Shown one piece after another: positions 35,861 to 45,183 of a DNA stretch of 64,000 nucleotides. The notes under the pieces were generated by a model. It searched no databases. It was given only the letters and a program-made list of their open reading frames with translations, and was not told where the DNA came from. A program made the translations under genes and the position numbers. Within the stretch, counting starts at the first letter, position 1, and every line of letters begins with the position of its first letter. This DNA comes from Mycolicibacterium parafortuitum (lineage in GTDB: Bacteria > Actinomycetota > Actinomycetes > Mycobacteriales > Mycobacteriaceae). The stretch spans positions 682,001-746,000 of the forward strand of contig NZ_AP022598.1 of assembly GCF_010725485.1 (NCBI RefSeq), given 5' to 3'.

Positions 35861-36739
35861 CTACTCGGATGTAATTCCGAGCTGCTCAGAGCGCTTTTTC
35901 GCGGCCTCGACGGCAGCGGCCACAGCGGCCCGCAGACCACCGCGCTCAAGTTCCCGCAGGCCCGCGGCCGTGGTGCCGCCCGGGGACGTCACGGTGGCGC
36001 GCAGCTGGGCAGGCGAGGTGTCCATCGTCGGGCCCGAACCGGCGTGTTCGGCGGCCTCGTCGAGCCGCTCGAGCAGCATGGCCGCCGAGCCGGCCATGGT
36101 GTGCACGGCGAGATCGGTGGCGACCTTGCGCGGCAGCCCGGCCTCCACGCCCGCGTCGACGAGCGCCTCGACCATCAGGAAGAAATACGCGGGCCCGGAC
36201 CCCGACACCGCGGTGACGGCATCGATCTGCGCCTCGGTGACGATCTGCACCTCGCCGACGGCGTCGAACAGCTGCGACACCTCCTTGAGGTGTTCGGGGG
36301 TCGCGAACCGGCCCGCGGCCACCGCGCTGACCCCGCCACCGACGAGCATCGGGGCGTTCGGCATCACCCGCACGACCGGGGAGCCCGCGGGCAGCTTGTT
36401 CTCGTAATAGGCGGTGCCGACGCCCGCGGCGACGCTGACGAAGACCTGCTCGGCGGTGTCACTCTCGGCGCGGGCGGCGGTATCGGCGATGTCGCCGATC
36501 ACGTGTTGGACGTCGCCGGGCTTCACGGCGATCACCACGTAGGTGGCGGCGTCGACGGCGTCAGGGACCGAGGTGACCCGCACGGAGTACTTGTCGGCGA
36601 GGTAGGCGGCCCGGTCCTGGCTCTTCTCCGCCACAACGAGGTCCTTGACCTGCCTGCCCGCGCGTAACAGCCCCGCAAGCAGTGCTTCCCCGATACTTCC
36701 GCCACCGATGATCGCGATTCTGGCCATGCGGGAAAGCAT
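35861..36739 (-). CDS. proC: Pyrroline-5-carboxylate reductase
   Basis: 292-residue enzyme of proline synthesis. It has a Rossmann fold with IAIIGGGSIGEALLAGLL and the C-terminal signature [22 protein letters not shown], followed by VTSPGGTTAAGLRELE. Two ATGs are possible (36739, 36727); the first matches the length of Rv0500. It lies 18 bases after the thioesterase gene and may be coexpressed with it. Confidence 0.95.
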   Translation of the reverse strand: MLSRMARIAIIGGGSIGEALLAGLLRAGRQVKDLVVAEKSQDRAAYLADKYSVRVTSVPDAVDAATYVVIAVKPGDVQHVIGDIADTAARAESDTAEQVFVSVAAGVGTAYYENKLPAGSPVVRVMPNAPMLVGGGVSAVAAGRFATPEHLKEVSQLFDAVGEVQIVTEAQIDAVTAVSGSGPAYFFLMVEALVDAGVEAGLPRKVATDLAVHTMAGSAAMLLERLDEAAEHAGSGPTMDTSPAQLRATVTSPGGTTAAGLRELERGGLRAAVAAAVEAAKKRSEQLGITSE

Positions 36740-36757
36740 GGCACGCGGCAGACGGGG

Positions 36758-37579
36758 CTATCGGTCGGGCACCATCGCCAGCTGGCGGGTCTGCACGATG
36801 ATGCGACCCTCGCAATCGACCACGATGTGGTCCTCGTCGAACCAGTCCTGCCCGATCTGGGTGGCGGTGCACATCACCCGCAGCCAGCCGTCGGCGGGAA
36901 GGGCCCTCAGATACGCCGTCAGCTGCACGGTGGGCGCCCAACCGAACCGGTTGACCCCGAACGTCACCGGAGCGGACACGTCGCCGCACAGCAGCGCGAA
37001 CAGCACGTCCGGCGCCACCCCCTTGGGGCGCACCCAGTACTCGATCACCGGCATGCCGCCGTCGTGGCGGGGTTCGAAAGTGGTCAGCGACGGCCTGATG
37101 TCGCAGCCGTGCGCGAGGTGCACGACGTCGGCCATCGGATGGTCCGGGCCGATCGGTTCGAGGCCCGGGGGCGGTTCGGGCGTCATCAGCGGTACGACCG
37201 GATTCACCGACAGCAGCGGCCGAGTGTCGGGACCGCTGTGTTCCGGGGTGCCCATCGTGATCGCCGCACGGACGGCGGTGCGATCCCCCTGCCGCAGCTC
37301 GACATCGAGCAGGCTCACCCGCCGTCCCCGCTTGAGCACCGTCGTGACGACCTGCATCTCCCCCGGATCCGGGGCCCACAGGAAGCTGCCCGACACCGCG
37401 ATCGGCTCGACGCCGGGTTCACCGAACTCGATCCGGGCGGCGTTGGCGCACAGCGCGAGCATCGCGCCGCCGTGCACCTTCGGCCCGATCGTCCAGTGCT
37501 CGTTGAGTACGCCGCCGTAGACGCCGCCGCCTGAGGATGTCAGCGCCATCGCGTCGGTGAACAGGGCGGAGCTCGTCAT
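36758..37579 (-). CDS. Acyl-CoA thioesterase-like double hot-dog protein (Rv0499-like)
   Basis: 273-residue protein with two hot-dog repeats: KVHGGAMLALCANAARIEF and VTTVLKRGRRVSLLDVELRQGDR in the first, VQLTAYLRALPADGWLRV and IIVQTRQLAMV in the second. This is the TesB/TE-like layout. The substrate is unknown. The start at 37579 has GAGGACGTG before it and lies 11 bases from a triple 30-bp repeat that forms its upstream leader. Confidence 0.82.
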   Translation of the reverse strand: MTSSALFTDAMALTSSGGGVYGGVLNEHWTIGPKVHGGAMLALCANAARIEFGEPGVEPIAVSGSFLWAPDPGEMQVVTTVLKRGRRVSLLDVELRQGDRTAVRAAITMGTPEHSGPDTRPLLSVNPVVPLMTPEPPPGLEPIGPDHPMADVVHLAHGCDIRPSLTTFEPRHDGGMPVIEYWVRPKGVAPDVLFALLCGDVSAPVTFGVNRFGWAPTVQLTAYLRALPADGWLRVMCTATQIGQDWFDEDHIVVDCEGRIIVQTRQLAMVPDR

Positions 37580-37590
37580 GCACGTCCTCG

Positions 37591-37680
37591 GTTATCTCTT
37601 CTTCGCGCAAGCGCTCATCAGCTATCTCTTCTTCGCGCAAGCGCTCATCAGCTATCTCTTCTTCGCGCAAGCGCTCATCA
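37591..37680. repeat. Three tandem copies of a 30-bp repeat (VNTR/MIRU-like)
   Basis: Copies 37591-37620, 37621-37650 and 37651-37680 are identical except for one base in the first. On the minus strand each unit reads CTG then ATG AGC GCT TGC GCG AAG ... TAG, an eight-codon mini-ORF; a second frame runs open through all copies. The array lies between the isomerase stop and the thioesterase start, within a same-strand gene run. It is not a CRISPR: there are no spacers. Confidence 0.9.
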
Positions 37681-37687
37681 GCGGAGG

Positions 37688-38533
37688 TCAGCGCAGCAGG
37701 TGCGTCCTTGCGAACTGCAGCGACTCGGTCAACAACGCCTCCCGTTCGGCCGCGTTGCGGGCGCCGGAGGTGCTGACCTCGAGGATGACATGACCGGCGA
37801 AGTCGCTTGCGGCCAGCATCTCGCAGACCTCGGCCGTCGGCTGGGTGCCGCGGCCGGGGACCAGATGCTCGTCGTGGGAGGCGCCGCTGCCGTCGGCCAG
37901 GTGCAGGTGCACCAGGCCGTCGCCCATCCGGCCGGCCATCTCGATCGCGTCGGTGCCCGCGGTCGCGGTGTGCGACAGATCGAGGGTGTAGTGCGCGTGG
38001 CCGCCGTCGAGCGGGTCGTAGGACGGCGCGAACGCCGAGATGCCGGGACCGGGGGCGCCGCCGCGCTTGCGCATCCGCTCGATCGAGGTCTGCCCCGCGC
38101 CGAAGAACCGGTCGGCGCGGAACGGGAACATGTTCTCGACCGCGACCATCACGTCGCTGCCGGATTCCAGCTCGGCCACCTGGTCACTGAAGCCGTCGGC
38201 GTAGCGCCGCTGCCACCGGAACGGCGGATGCACCACCACGGTCTGGGCCCCGAGCTGTTCGGCGGCGCGCACACTGCGCTCGAGTTTGGTGACCGGGTTG
38301 GCACCCCAAACCCGTTGCGTGATCAGCAGACACGGCGCGTGTATGGACAGCACCGGCACGTCGTAGCGCTTCGACATCGCCTCGATCGCGTCGATGTCCT
38401 GGCTGACCGCCTCGGCCCACACCATCAGCTCGACGCCGTCATAGCCCAGGTTCGCGGCGTACTCGAATGCCGCCTCGGTCTTGAGCGGATAGACCGAGGC
38501 GGTCGACAGACCGACCTTGATTGCTGGGCGCAC
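37688..38533 (-). CDS. TIM-barrel sugar phosphate isomerase/epimerase-like protein (Rv0498-like)
   Basis: 281-residue AP-endonuclease-2-like TIM barrel: KVGLSTASVYPLKTEAAFEYAANLGYDGVELMVW at the start, then LSIHAPCLL, VVVHPPFRWQ, VENMFPF, TLDLSHTA and HLADGSGASHDEHLVPGRGT, which supply the His/Glu/Asp metal ligands typical of the family. The GTG at 38533 (VRPAIKVGLS) is chosen; the longer frame reads into the upstream gap. The substrate is unknown. Confidence 0.85.
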   Translation of the reverse strand: MRPAIKVGLSTASVYPLKTEAAFEYAANLGYDGVELMVWAEAVSQDIDAIEAMSKRYDVPVLSIHAPCLLITQRVWGANPVTKLERSVRAAEQLGAQTVVVHPPFRWQRRYADGFSDQVAELESGSDVMVAVENMFPFRADRFFGAGQTSIERMRKRGGAPGPGISAFAPSYDPLDGGHAHYTLDLSHTATAGTDAIEMAGRMGDGLVHLHLADGSGASHDEHLVPGRGTQPTAEVCEMLAASDFAGHVILEVSTSGARNAAEREALLTESLQFARTHLLR

Positions 38534-38555
38534 AGTGCTTTTCGGCGGTTCCCGG

Positions 38556-39920
38556 TCAGCCCGACTGCAGCAGCGCGAGCGGGCCGAGGGTGACCAGGGC
38601 ACCGACGGCCACCGCGATCAGGGTGCTGCCGATGTCCTCGGTCTTGCGCACGATCCGCACGCCGACCACCAGACCGAGGATGACGAGCACCGACAACACC
38701 AGCGCGATGATGTTGTTCCACTTCCAGAGCTGGTCGAACGCGACGAACAAGCCCGCGCCGAAGAACACCGCGATGACGCACTGCCCGACGATCCACGCCG
38801 CGTGCACGACCGAGGACATCTTGCGGGGCCCGTCCTGGTCCAGGTCGCCGTCCAAGTCGTCGTCCAAGTCGTCGGCAAGGTCGTCGTCGACGAGGTCTTC
38901 GTCGACCAGGTCGTCCTCGACGGTGGCGGCCAGCTCCCTGTCGGCTGCGGACGGACCGCCGAACAGCCGCGGCTCCTTGCTCGGGCGCAGGTACGACGGC
39001 AGTTCGTCCTCGTCTGAGTCGTCTGTGTCGTCGTCAGAGTCGTCATCCAAGTCGTCGATGTCGTCGATGTAGTCGGCGATGTCGGCGTCGGCGTCGGCGG
39101 TGTCGGTGTCGGCGTCGATTTCCTCGACCGCGATGTCCTCACCCTCGATGTCCTCGACCTCGATATCGGCCGGCGCATCGTCGAGTGCCGTCCGGCCGGG
39201 CGCATCGTCGAGTGCCGGGGCCACGTCGGTCACCTCGGTCTGCGTGGGCTCGGCAGCGCGCGCGGCGACGGGCTCCGCGACCGGGGCGCTCTTGCGGCCG
39301 AACCGGGGGAAGCCGAACCGGCGCTTCGGCGCGGGTGGCGGACCGCTCGGCTCGACGACCGGCTCGGCGGCGGTATCGGGCTCCGGGACTTCGGCGGGCT
39401 CAGGGACTTCGGAGACAGCTTCCGCCTCGACCGTATCCGCCACGTCCTCGGCGACTGCTGGGGCTTCCGGGGCTTCGGTGGCTTCCGGGTCTTCTGTGGC
39501 TTCTCGGTCAGCCTGGACTTCTACGTCACTCGCGGTGACCTCGGGGTCGCTTTCGGCGGGCTCGGCCTCTTCTTCGGGCTCGGCCTCAGCAACCTCGTCG
39601 ACGGTCTCCGATTCGGCCTCGGGCTCGGCCTGCGCGTCGTCCTCGGCCGGGGTGTCGATGTGATCGACCACACCGTTGGCGGAGGGTTCGTCGTCCGGTT
39701 CGGCGGGCGTTTCGGCTGCCGGGGCCGTCGGCGGCGGATCGTCCGGCCGGATGATCGGGATCTCGCCGGTGAGTTCGGCGACGGTGACGGCGTCGGCGTT
39801 GCCGCGGCGACGGCGGCGTCGTCCGCCGACCGGGGGTGCCCCGATCGTGCCGTTGCGGGCCAGCAGCTCGGCGACCGAGATCGGCCGGGTGCTGCTGTTG
39901 CTGTCCTCAGTTCCAGTCAT
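38556..39920 (-). CDS. Highly acidic membrane protein (Rv0497-like)
   Basis: 454-residue protein. Residues about 45-330 are extraordinarily rich in Asp, Glu, Ala, Val and Pro, interrupted by a basic island ([18 protein letters not shown]). The last 90 residues carry three hydrophobic helices ([22 protein letters not shown] and two more), so the acidic part is a long cytoplasmic or periplasmic arm. A repetitive Asp-rich run lies at about 288-310. Function unknown; by position Rv0497. Such an arm could bind cations or basic partners. Confidence 0.82.
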   Translation of the reverse strand: MTGTEDSNSSTRPISVAELLARNGTIGAPPVGGRRRRRRGNADAVTVAELTGEIPIIRPDDPPPTAPAAETPAEPDDEPSANGVVDHIDTPAEDDAQAEPEAESETVDEVAEAEPEEEAEPAESDPEVTASDVEVQADREATEDPEATEAPEAPAVAEDVADTVEAEAVSEVPEPAEVPEPDTAAEPVVEPSGPPPAPKRRFGFPRFGRKSAPVAEPVAARAAEPTQTEVTDVAPALDDAPGRTALDDAPADIEVEDIEGEDIAVEEIDADTDTADADADIADYIDDIDDLDDDSDDDTDDSDEDELPSYLRPSKEPRLFGGPSAADRELAATVEDDLVDEDLVDDDLADDLDDDLDGDLDQDGPRKMSSVVHAAWIVGQCVIAVFFGAGLFVAFDQLWKWNNIIALVLSVLVILGLVVGVRIVRKTEDIGSTLIAVAVGALVTLGPLALLQSG

Positions 39921-39949
39921 CGCCTTCGTCGCCTCTGAGCCTCGCTGCG

Positions 39950-40993
39950 TCAGCGTCCAGCATTGCGCACGGACATCGGTCGTGAGGCGGATTCACCTTC
40001 GCCGGTCTTGCCCGGCTTGCCGACCTTGCCCGGATGGTCGGCACCGCCCCCGACGAAGGCGCTCCCGTCGGCCTCGCTGTCGAGTTTCCGCAGGATGAGC
40101 CCCTCTCGCAACGCCCAGGGACAGATGTCCACGCTCTCGATGCCGAGAGCCTTCATGCTCGCCTCCGCCACCAATGCGCCCGCAACGATCTGCGGAGCCC
40201 GGTCGACACTCACCCCTTCCAATTCCGCACGGTCAGCCGCGGTCATCCTAGAGATGAAATTTATGAGTTGACGAAGACCGGTCGCGGTGAGCGTGCGCTT
40301 GACCCGCGGGCCGGCACCCGAGGGCGCCGCCCCGGTCAACCGCGCCAGCGAACGAAATGTCTTCGAGGTGGCCACGGCCAGATCCGGGGTACCCGGCGCC
40401 GAGATCGCCGCCCCGGCCTCGGACAGCTCGTTGGCCAGCCAGTCGCGCAGCATCGCGACCCGGCGCCGGCCCGGCGGATCGTCGGGCAGCCACTCACGGG
40501 TCATCCGGCCCGCCCCCAGCGGCAGCGACAGCGCCACATCTGGCTCCTCGTCCACCCCGCTGGACAGCTCCAGCGAGCCGCCGCCGATGTCGATGTTGAT
40601 GATCCGTCCGGCGCTCCACCCGTACCAGCGCCGCACGGCCAGGAACGTCAGACGCGACTCGTCGACTCCGCTGAGCACCTTGAGGTCGACGCCGGTCTCG
40701 GCCTTCACCCGGGTCAGGACATCCTCGGAGTTCGTCGCATCCCGCACCGCAGACGTCGCGAACGCCATCAGCTCGGCACAGCCCGAGCTGGTCGCGATCC
40801 GGGCGAACTCGTCGACCGTACCGATCAACTTGTCGGCGCCGCGGCGGGTGAGTTTCCCGGAGTCGTCGATCGCCTCGGCCAGCCGCAGCGACGCCTTGGT
40901 CGAACTCATCGGCGTCGGGTGCCCACCACGGCGGGCATCGACCACCAACAGATGGACGGTGTTGCTGCCCACGTCGAGCACGCCTAATCGCAC
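39950..40993 (-). CDS. ppx: Ppx/GppA-family exopolyphosphatase
   Basis: 347-residue ASKHA-fold phosphatase that degrades polyphosphate or pppGpp. The N-terminal phosphate loop is [17 protein letters not shown]; the second is [14 protein letters not shown]; the catalytic Glu lies between. The C-terminus is Gly/Lys-rich and probably disordered. It corresponds to Rv0496 (PPX1). The neighbourhood is phosphate-related: senX3-regX3 2 kb away and a ppk2 at the right end of the window. It diverges from the Rv0495c-like gene with a 33-base gap. Confidence 0.92.
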   Translation of the reverse strand: MRLGVLDVGSNTVHLLVVDARRGGHPTPMSSTKASLRLAEAIDDSGKLTRRGADKLIGTVDEFARIATSSGCAELMAFATSAVRDATNSEDVLTRVKAETGVDLKVLSGVDESRLTFLAVRRWYGWSAGRIINIDIGGGSLELSSGVDEEPDVALSLPLGAGRMTREWLPDDPPGRRRVAMLRDWLANELSEAGAAISAPGTPDLAVATSKTFRSLARLTGAAPSGAGPRVKRTLTATGLRQLINFISRMTAADRAELEGVSVDRAPQIVAGALVAEASMKALGIESVDICPWALREGLILRKLDSEADGSAFVGGGADHPGKVGKPGKTGEGESASRPMSVRNAGR

Positions 40994-41026
40994 CCGTACA
41001 ACGTAATGGGTCTACCGTGGAAAACC

Positions 41027-41809
41027 GTGAGCGCATCGGCATCGCATCCCGGGGAGGTCGAACTCGATTTCGCCCGTGAGTGGGTGGAGTTCTACGACCC
41101 CGACAACCCCGAGCATCTGATCGCCGCCGACATGACGTGGCTGCTGTCACGCTGGACGTGTGTGTTCGGCACCCCCGCGTGCAAAGGCACGGTCGAGGGA
41201 CGCCCGGACGACGGATGTTGTTCGCACGGCGCGTTTCTGTCCGACGACGACGACCGCGCCCAGCTCGACGATGCGGTGAAGCTGCTGACCGACGAGGACT
41301 GGCAGTACCGCGAGAAGGGCCTGGGCAAGAAGGGCTATCTGGAGCTCGACGAGTACGACGGCAAGCCGAACTGGCGGACCCGGAAATACAAGGGCGCGTG
41401 CATCTTTCTGAACCGGCCCGGATGGCCGAAGGGCATCGGCTGCGCGCTGCACAGCAAGGCGCTCGAGATCGGCGTCGAGCCGTTGACGCTCAAACCCGAG
41501 GTGTGCTGGCAGCTGCCGATCCGGCGTACCCAGGAGTGGGTGACCCGGCCCGACGACACCGAGATCCTCAAGACGACCATCACCGAGTACGACCGCCGCG
41601 GCTGGGGTGAGGGCGGTTCGGACCTGCACTGGTACTGCACCGGCGACCCGGGCGCGCACGTCGGCGCCAAACAGGTGTGGGAGTCCTACGCCCCCGAGCT
41701 GACCGAGCTGCTCGGCGAGAAGGCCTACGCCGAGCTGGCCGCAATGTGCAGGCGGCGCAGCGCATTAGGGCTGATCGCAGTCCACCCCGCGACCCGCGCC
41801 GCCGAATGA
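41027..41809 (+). CDS. Conserved actinobacterial protein (Rv0495c-like)
   Basis: 260-residue soluble protein with several Cys ([51 protein letters not shown]) suggesting a metal or Fe-S site. No enzymatic family is recognised. The GTG at 41027 is chosen because a TACCGT box (41013-41018) ends eight bases before it, which would give a near-leaderless mRNA; the frame can also open at an ATG at 41006. It is convergent with regX3 across a hairpin. Confidence 0.82.
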   Translation: MSASASHPGEVELDFAREWVEFYDPDNPEHLIAADMTWLLSRWTCVFGTPACKGTVEGRPDDGCCSHGAFLSDDDDRAQLDDAVKLLTDEDWQYREKGLGKKGYLELDEYDGKPNWRTRKYKGACIFLNRPGWPKGIGCALHSKALEIGVEPLTLKPEVCWQLPIRRTQEWVTRPDDTEILKTTITEYDRRGWGEGGSDLHWYCTGDPGAHVGAKQVWESYAPELTELLGEKAYAELAAMCRRRSALGLIAVHPATRAAE

Positions 41810-41820
41810 CCCACACCACC

Positions 41821-41844
41821 GGCTGACCGCCGGCGGCCTCAGCC
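41821..41844. terminator. Bidirectional hairpin between the Rv0495c-like gene and regX3
   Basis: The outer arms GGCTGA (41821-41826) and TCAGCC (41839-41844) flank an inner CCGCC/GGCGG self-complementary core, a nearly continuous GC-rich stem. It covers the regX3 stop codon. There is no T-run; termination or 3'-end protection is inferred from its position between convergent genes. Confidence 0.5.
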
Positions 41845-42525
41845 CTCCAGTTTGTAACCGAGACCGCGCACGGTAACCAGATGCACCGGGTTGGCCGGAT
41901 CCGCTTCGATCTTGCTGCGCAGCCGCTTGACGTGCACGTCGAGCGTCTTGGTGTCGCCGACGTAGTCCGCGCCCCACACCCGGTCGATCAGCTGCCCGCG
42001 GGTGAGCACCCGCCCACTGTTGCGCATCAGGTATTCGAGAAGGTCGAACTCCTTGAGCGGCAACGTGATCGGTGCGCCGTTGACGCTGACCACATGGCGT
42101 TCGACATCCATCCGCACCGGCCCGGCCTCCAGCACACCGTCGGTGTTGCCCGGGTCCTCGGCGTCGGCGCCGCGCCGCAGCACCGCCCGGATTCGGGCGA
42201 TCAGCTCACGTGCCGAGTACGGCTTCGTGACGTAGTCGTCGGCGCCGAGCTCCAGGCCCACCACCTTGTCGATCTCACTGTCGCGGGCGGTCACCATGAT
42301 CACCGGGACACTCGACCGCAACCGCAGCTGCTTGCACACGTCGGTGCCGCTCATGCCGGGAAGCATCAGGTCCAGCAGCACGATGTCGGCGCCGGAGCGC
42401 TCGAATTCGGCCAGGGCTGAAGGCCCGTCGGCCACCACAGTGGCTTCGAAGCCCTCTTTGCGGAGGAGAAAGGCCAGGGGATCGGCCAGGGACTCCTCGT
42501 CCTCCACAATCAGCACGCTGGTCAT
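41839..42525 (-). CDS. regX3: Phosphate-responsive response regulator RegX3
   Basis: 228-residue OmpR-family regulator. Phospho-acceptor Asp52 (LLDLMLPGMSG), Lys101 (YVTKPY) and a winged-helix domain ending VRGLGYKLEG are all present. It is the main phosphate-starvation regulator of mycobacteria, activated by SenX3. It starts seven bases after the senX3 stop; the repeat (MIRU) that separates the two genes in M. tuberculosis is missing. ATG at 42525. Confidence 0.95.
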   Translation of the reverse strand: MTSVLIVEDEESLADPLAFLLRKEGFEATVVADGPSALAEFERSGADIVLLDLMLPGMSGTDVCKQLRLRSSVPVIMVTARDSEIDKVVGLELGADDYVTKPYSARELIARIRAVLRRGADAEDPGNTDGVLEAGPVRMDVERHVVSVNGAPITLPLKEFDLLEYLMRNSGRVLTRGQLIDRVWGADYVGDTKTLDVHVKRLRSKIEADPANPVHLVTVRGLGYKLEG

Positions 42526-42532
42526 CGATGAA

Positions 42533-43732
42533 TCAATCCTCTCGGTCGTCGAGGCTGTCGTCGGCGTCGTTGCCGTCGAGGTGCGGCGGATCGGCCGCCG
42601 GTATGGACAAGGTGAAGGTGGAGCCGGTGCCGGGCTGACTCCACAACCGGATCGAACCATTGTGGTTGGCGGCGACGTGCTTGACGATCGCCAGGCCGAG
42701 ACCGGTGCCGCCGGTGGCCCGCGAGCGCGCCTTGTCGACGCGGAAGAAGCGTTCGAACACCCGCTCCTGATCGGCGGGGGCGATGCCGATGCCGCGGTCG
42801 GTGACCGCGATCTCGATGTTGCGGCCACGCCTGCGCCGGCTGATCGACACCGAGGATCCGTTGGGCGAGTAGGCGATCGCGTTGGAGACGAGGTTCGCGA
42901 TCGCCGTCACCAGCAGGGTCTGGTCACCGAGCACGCGAAAACCGGTCGGCGCATCGGTGGTGACCGTGATGTCGGCGTTCTCGGCGGCCACCTTGTGACG
43001 CGAGAGCGCTTCGGAGACAACGACATCCACGTCCACCGTGCCCAGGTCGGGTAGCCGCTCGCCACCCTGCAACCGGGACAGCTCGATCAGCTCGCCGACC
43101 ATGTTGGCCAGCCGCGTGGACTCCATCACCATCTTCTCCGCGAAGTGCGCGACGGTGGCCGGATCGTCGGCCGAGGCGAGCACCGCCTCGGCGAGCACGC
43201 CCAGCGCCCCGACCGGGGTCTTGAGTTCGTGGCTGACGTTGGCGACGAAGTCGCGCCGCGTCGCCTCCATCCTGGCGTGCTCGGACTGGTCGTCGACGTA
43301 GAGCACCGCGAACCGGCGGTCCAGCTCGGTCAGCAGCTGCACATGGCCCCGCACCGACAGCCCGGAGCGGCCGGGGCGGTCGCCCTTGAGCGGTGACAGG
43401 TCGAACTCGCCCGGTTCGCCGGTGGCCAGCGTGCGCTTGGCGACGGCCCAGGCCCGGTCGTCGAGGAGGCGTTCGCGCAGCAGCCCGAGCTCACTGGCCC
43501 GTTCGTTCATGTACACCACGTCACGGAAGTGGTCGACGACGACGATCCCGATCGGGGACTGCGAGACGATGTGCTCGAGCATCTGGGACACGGTGATGCC
43601 GGACTGCTCGGTCGAGCGCCGCTGCCGGCGCTCCCGAACCCGGGGCGCCACCCGGACGCCGGCCGCGACACCGATCGCCATCGCGAGCAGTGCCACGACT
43701 GCGACGAGCAGCAGCGCCGATACGACACTCAC
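42533..43732 (-). CDS. senX3: Sensor histidine kinase SenX3
   Basis: 399-residue kinase. A single N-terminal transmembrane helix (about 4-27) is followed by a PAS-like domain (about 52-160, [19 protein letters not shown]), the phosphorylated His168 ([16 protein letters not shown]) and an ATPase domain ([32 protein letters not shown]). With the PstSCAB/PhoU system it senses phosphate. The GTG at 43732 matches known SenX3; a TTG at 43738 is in frame. A PHO-box-like repeat lies upstream. Confidence 0.95.
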   Translation of the reverse strand: MSVVSALLLVAVVALLAMAIGVAAGVRVAPRVRERRQRRSTEQSGITVSQMLEHIVSQSPIGIVVVDHFRDVVYMNERASELGLLRERLLDDRAWAVAKRTLATGEPGEFDLSPLKGDRPGRSGLSVRGHVQLLTELDRRFAVLYVDDQSEHARMEATRRDFVANVSHELKTPVGALGVLAEAVLASADDPATVAHFAEKMVMESTRLANMVGELIELSRLQGGERLPDLGTVDVDVVVSEALSRHKVAAENADITVTTDAPTGFRVLGDQTLLVTAIANLVSNAIAYSPNGSSVSISRRRRGRNIEIAVTDRGIGIAPADQERVFERFFRVDKARSRATGGTGLGLAIVKHVAANHNGSIRLWSQPGTGSTFTLSIPAADPPHLDGNDADDSLDDRED

Positions 43733-43846
43733 GGGCAAAGCGTACGCACTCGGTGAACGTCACCCCAGCAGCGTGCGGCCAAATCGGGACAAGTCACAGA
43801 CGCTGAGACGGAAATTTCGACCGTGGTCTCCGAGTTGTCCCCGCGT

Positions 43847-43868
43847 GTTCACCCGCCGTTTTCCGGGC
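43847..43868 (+). promoter_or_regulatory. PHO-box-like direct repeat upstream of senX3-regX3
   Basis: Two 11-base units, GTTCACCCGCC and GTTTTCCGGGC, lie head to tail about 115-136 bases before senX3 in the 146-bp gap behind gpmA. Direct repeats of GTTCACC with 11-base spacing are the PHO-box pattern of RegX3/PhoP-type regulators. Another GTTCACC (minus strand, 43752-43758) lies close to the senX3 start. This fits autoregulation; binding is not shown. Confidence 0.4.
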
Positions 43869-43884
43869 GTGCGGAGCAGCGGGT

Positions 43885-44637
43885 CTACTTGGCGCCTTGG
43901 GCGGCCACCGCGGCCGCTCCGGCCGCCGCCGCCTCGGGGTCGAGGTAGCTACCGCCGGCGACCGTGGGCTTGAGGTTCTCGTCCAGGTCGTAGCGCAGCG
44001 GGATCCCGGTGGGGATGTTCAGGCCGACGACGTCCTCATCGGACATCCCGTCCAGGTACTTCACCAGCGCCCGCAGCGAATTGCCGTGCGCGGCGATCAG
44101 CACGGTCTTGCCCGCCTTCAGGTCGGGAACGATGACCTCGGTGAAGTACGGGACGAAGCGCTCGACGACGTCTTTGAGGCATTCGGTCAGCGGCGCGCCG
44201 CCGGGGATGTCGGCGTAGCGGGGATCCTGGTCCTGGCTGAACTCCGAGCCGGCCTCGATCGGCGGCGGCGGGGTGTCGTAGCTGCGGCGCCACGCCATGA
44301 ACTGTTCGTCGCCGTATTTGGCCTTCGTCTCGGCCTTGTTCAGGCCCTGCAGCGCGCCGTAATGACGTTCGTTGAGACGCCAGTCCCGGTGCACCGGGAT
44401 CCAGTGCCGGTCGGCCTTGTCGAGCGCGATGTTGGCGGTGGTGATCGCGCGCCGCAGCAGCGACGTGTAGAGCACGTCGGGCAGTTTGTCCTGTTCACCG
44501 ATCAGTTCGCCGGCGCGGGCTGCCTCGGCTCTGCCCTTGTCGGTGAGGTCGACGTCGACCCAGCCGGTGAACAGGTTCAGCGCGTTCCACTCACTTTCGC
44601 CGTGGCGGAGCAGGATCAGCGTCGCGGTATCTGCCAT
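43885..44637 (-). CDS. gpmA: 2,3-bisphosphoglycerate-dependent phosphoglycerate mutase
   Basis: 250-residue glycolytic mutase. The phospho-His motif is [33 protein letters not shown] and [17 protein letters not shown] complete the active site. The C-terminal tail is Ala-rich. It corresponds to Rv0489 (gpm1). Twelve bases separate it from the YbjN-like gene, with which it is likely cotranscribed; the LysE-type gene Rv0488 is absent here. Confidence 0.95.
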   Translation of the reverse strand: MADTATLILLRHGESEWNALNLFTGWVDVDLTDKGRAEAARAGELIGEQDKLPDVLYTSLLRRAITTANIALDKADRHWIPVHRDWRLNERHYGALQGLNKAETKAKYGDEQFMAWRRSYDTPPPPIEAGSEFSQDQDPRYADIPGGAPLTECLKDVVERFVPYFTEVIVPDLKAGKTVLIAAHGNSLRALVKYLDGMSDEDVVGLNIPTGIPLRYDLDENLKPTVAGGSYLDPEAAAAGAAAVAAQGAK

Positions 44638-44649
44638 GAGGTGATCTTC

Positions 44650-45183
44650 TCACGACAGGGTTCGGTCGTCGCCACCGTCTTCGCTGATGAGGTGCTCGAA
44701 CGCCTGCAGGTTCTTCAGCGATTCGCCGCGCGAGACCCGCCACTCCCATTCCTTCTGGATGGAGGTGCGAAAACCCAACTCCAGCAAGGTGTTGAAGTCG
44801 GAGTCGACGGCCTCCAGGACTTGCCCGAGCACCCGGTCGACCTCCTCGGGGCTCACCGAGGCCAGCGCCATCCGGCCGACGAGGTAGATGTCGCCGACAT
44901 TGTCGAGGGTGTAGGCGACGCCGTACAGCCTGCGGTTGCGCTTGAGCAGGAACCGGTAGACGCCCTCGTGGTTCTCGTCGGGCCTGCGGCACACGAACGC
45001 CTCCACGCGCACCGAGTGCTCGCCGATCGACAGGATCGTGTTGGTCTTGAGCCTGCGCTCCCCCGGCAGCGCCACGACCAGGCCGGGCAGCCCACCGGCG
45101 GCGCCCTCGTGGAAGACGTACTCGAGGTCGTTGTCCTTCAGGGTCCGCTCGATGAGGTCCCGCACGGCGTCGGGGGCGCTCAT
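44650..45183 (-). CDS. YbjN-domain protein (Rv0487-like)
   Basis: 177-residue protein with a YbjN fold (about 8-150; [32 protein letters not shown]). YbjN proteins resemble type III secretion chaperones and have been linked to stress responses; no enzyme motif is seen. The ATG at 45183 overlaps the mshA stop (ATGA), so its synthesis is coupled to that of the mycothiol enzyme. Confidence 0.85.
   Translation of the reverse strand: MSAPDAVRDLIERTLKDNDLEYVFHEGAAGGLPGLVVALPGERRLKTNTILSIGEHSVRVEAFVCRRPDENHEGVYRFLLKRNRRLYGVAYTLDNVGDIYLVGRMALASVSPEEVDRVLGQVLEAVDSDFNTLLELGFRTSIQKEWEWRVSRGESLKNLQAFEHLISEDGGDDRTLS

Noticed and set aside
37591..37680. Possible CRISPR array
   Set aside because: Three 30-bp units abut directly with no spacers and no cas genes nearby; this is a tandem repeat.
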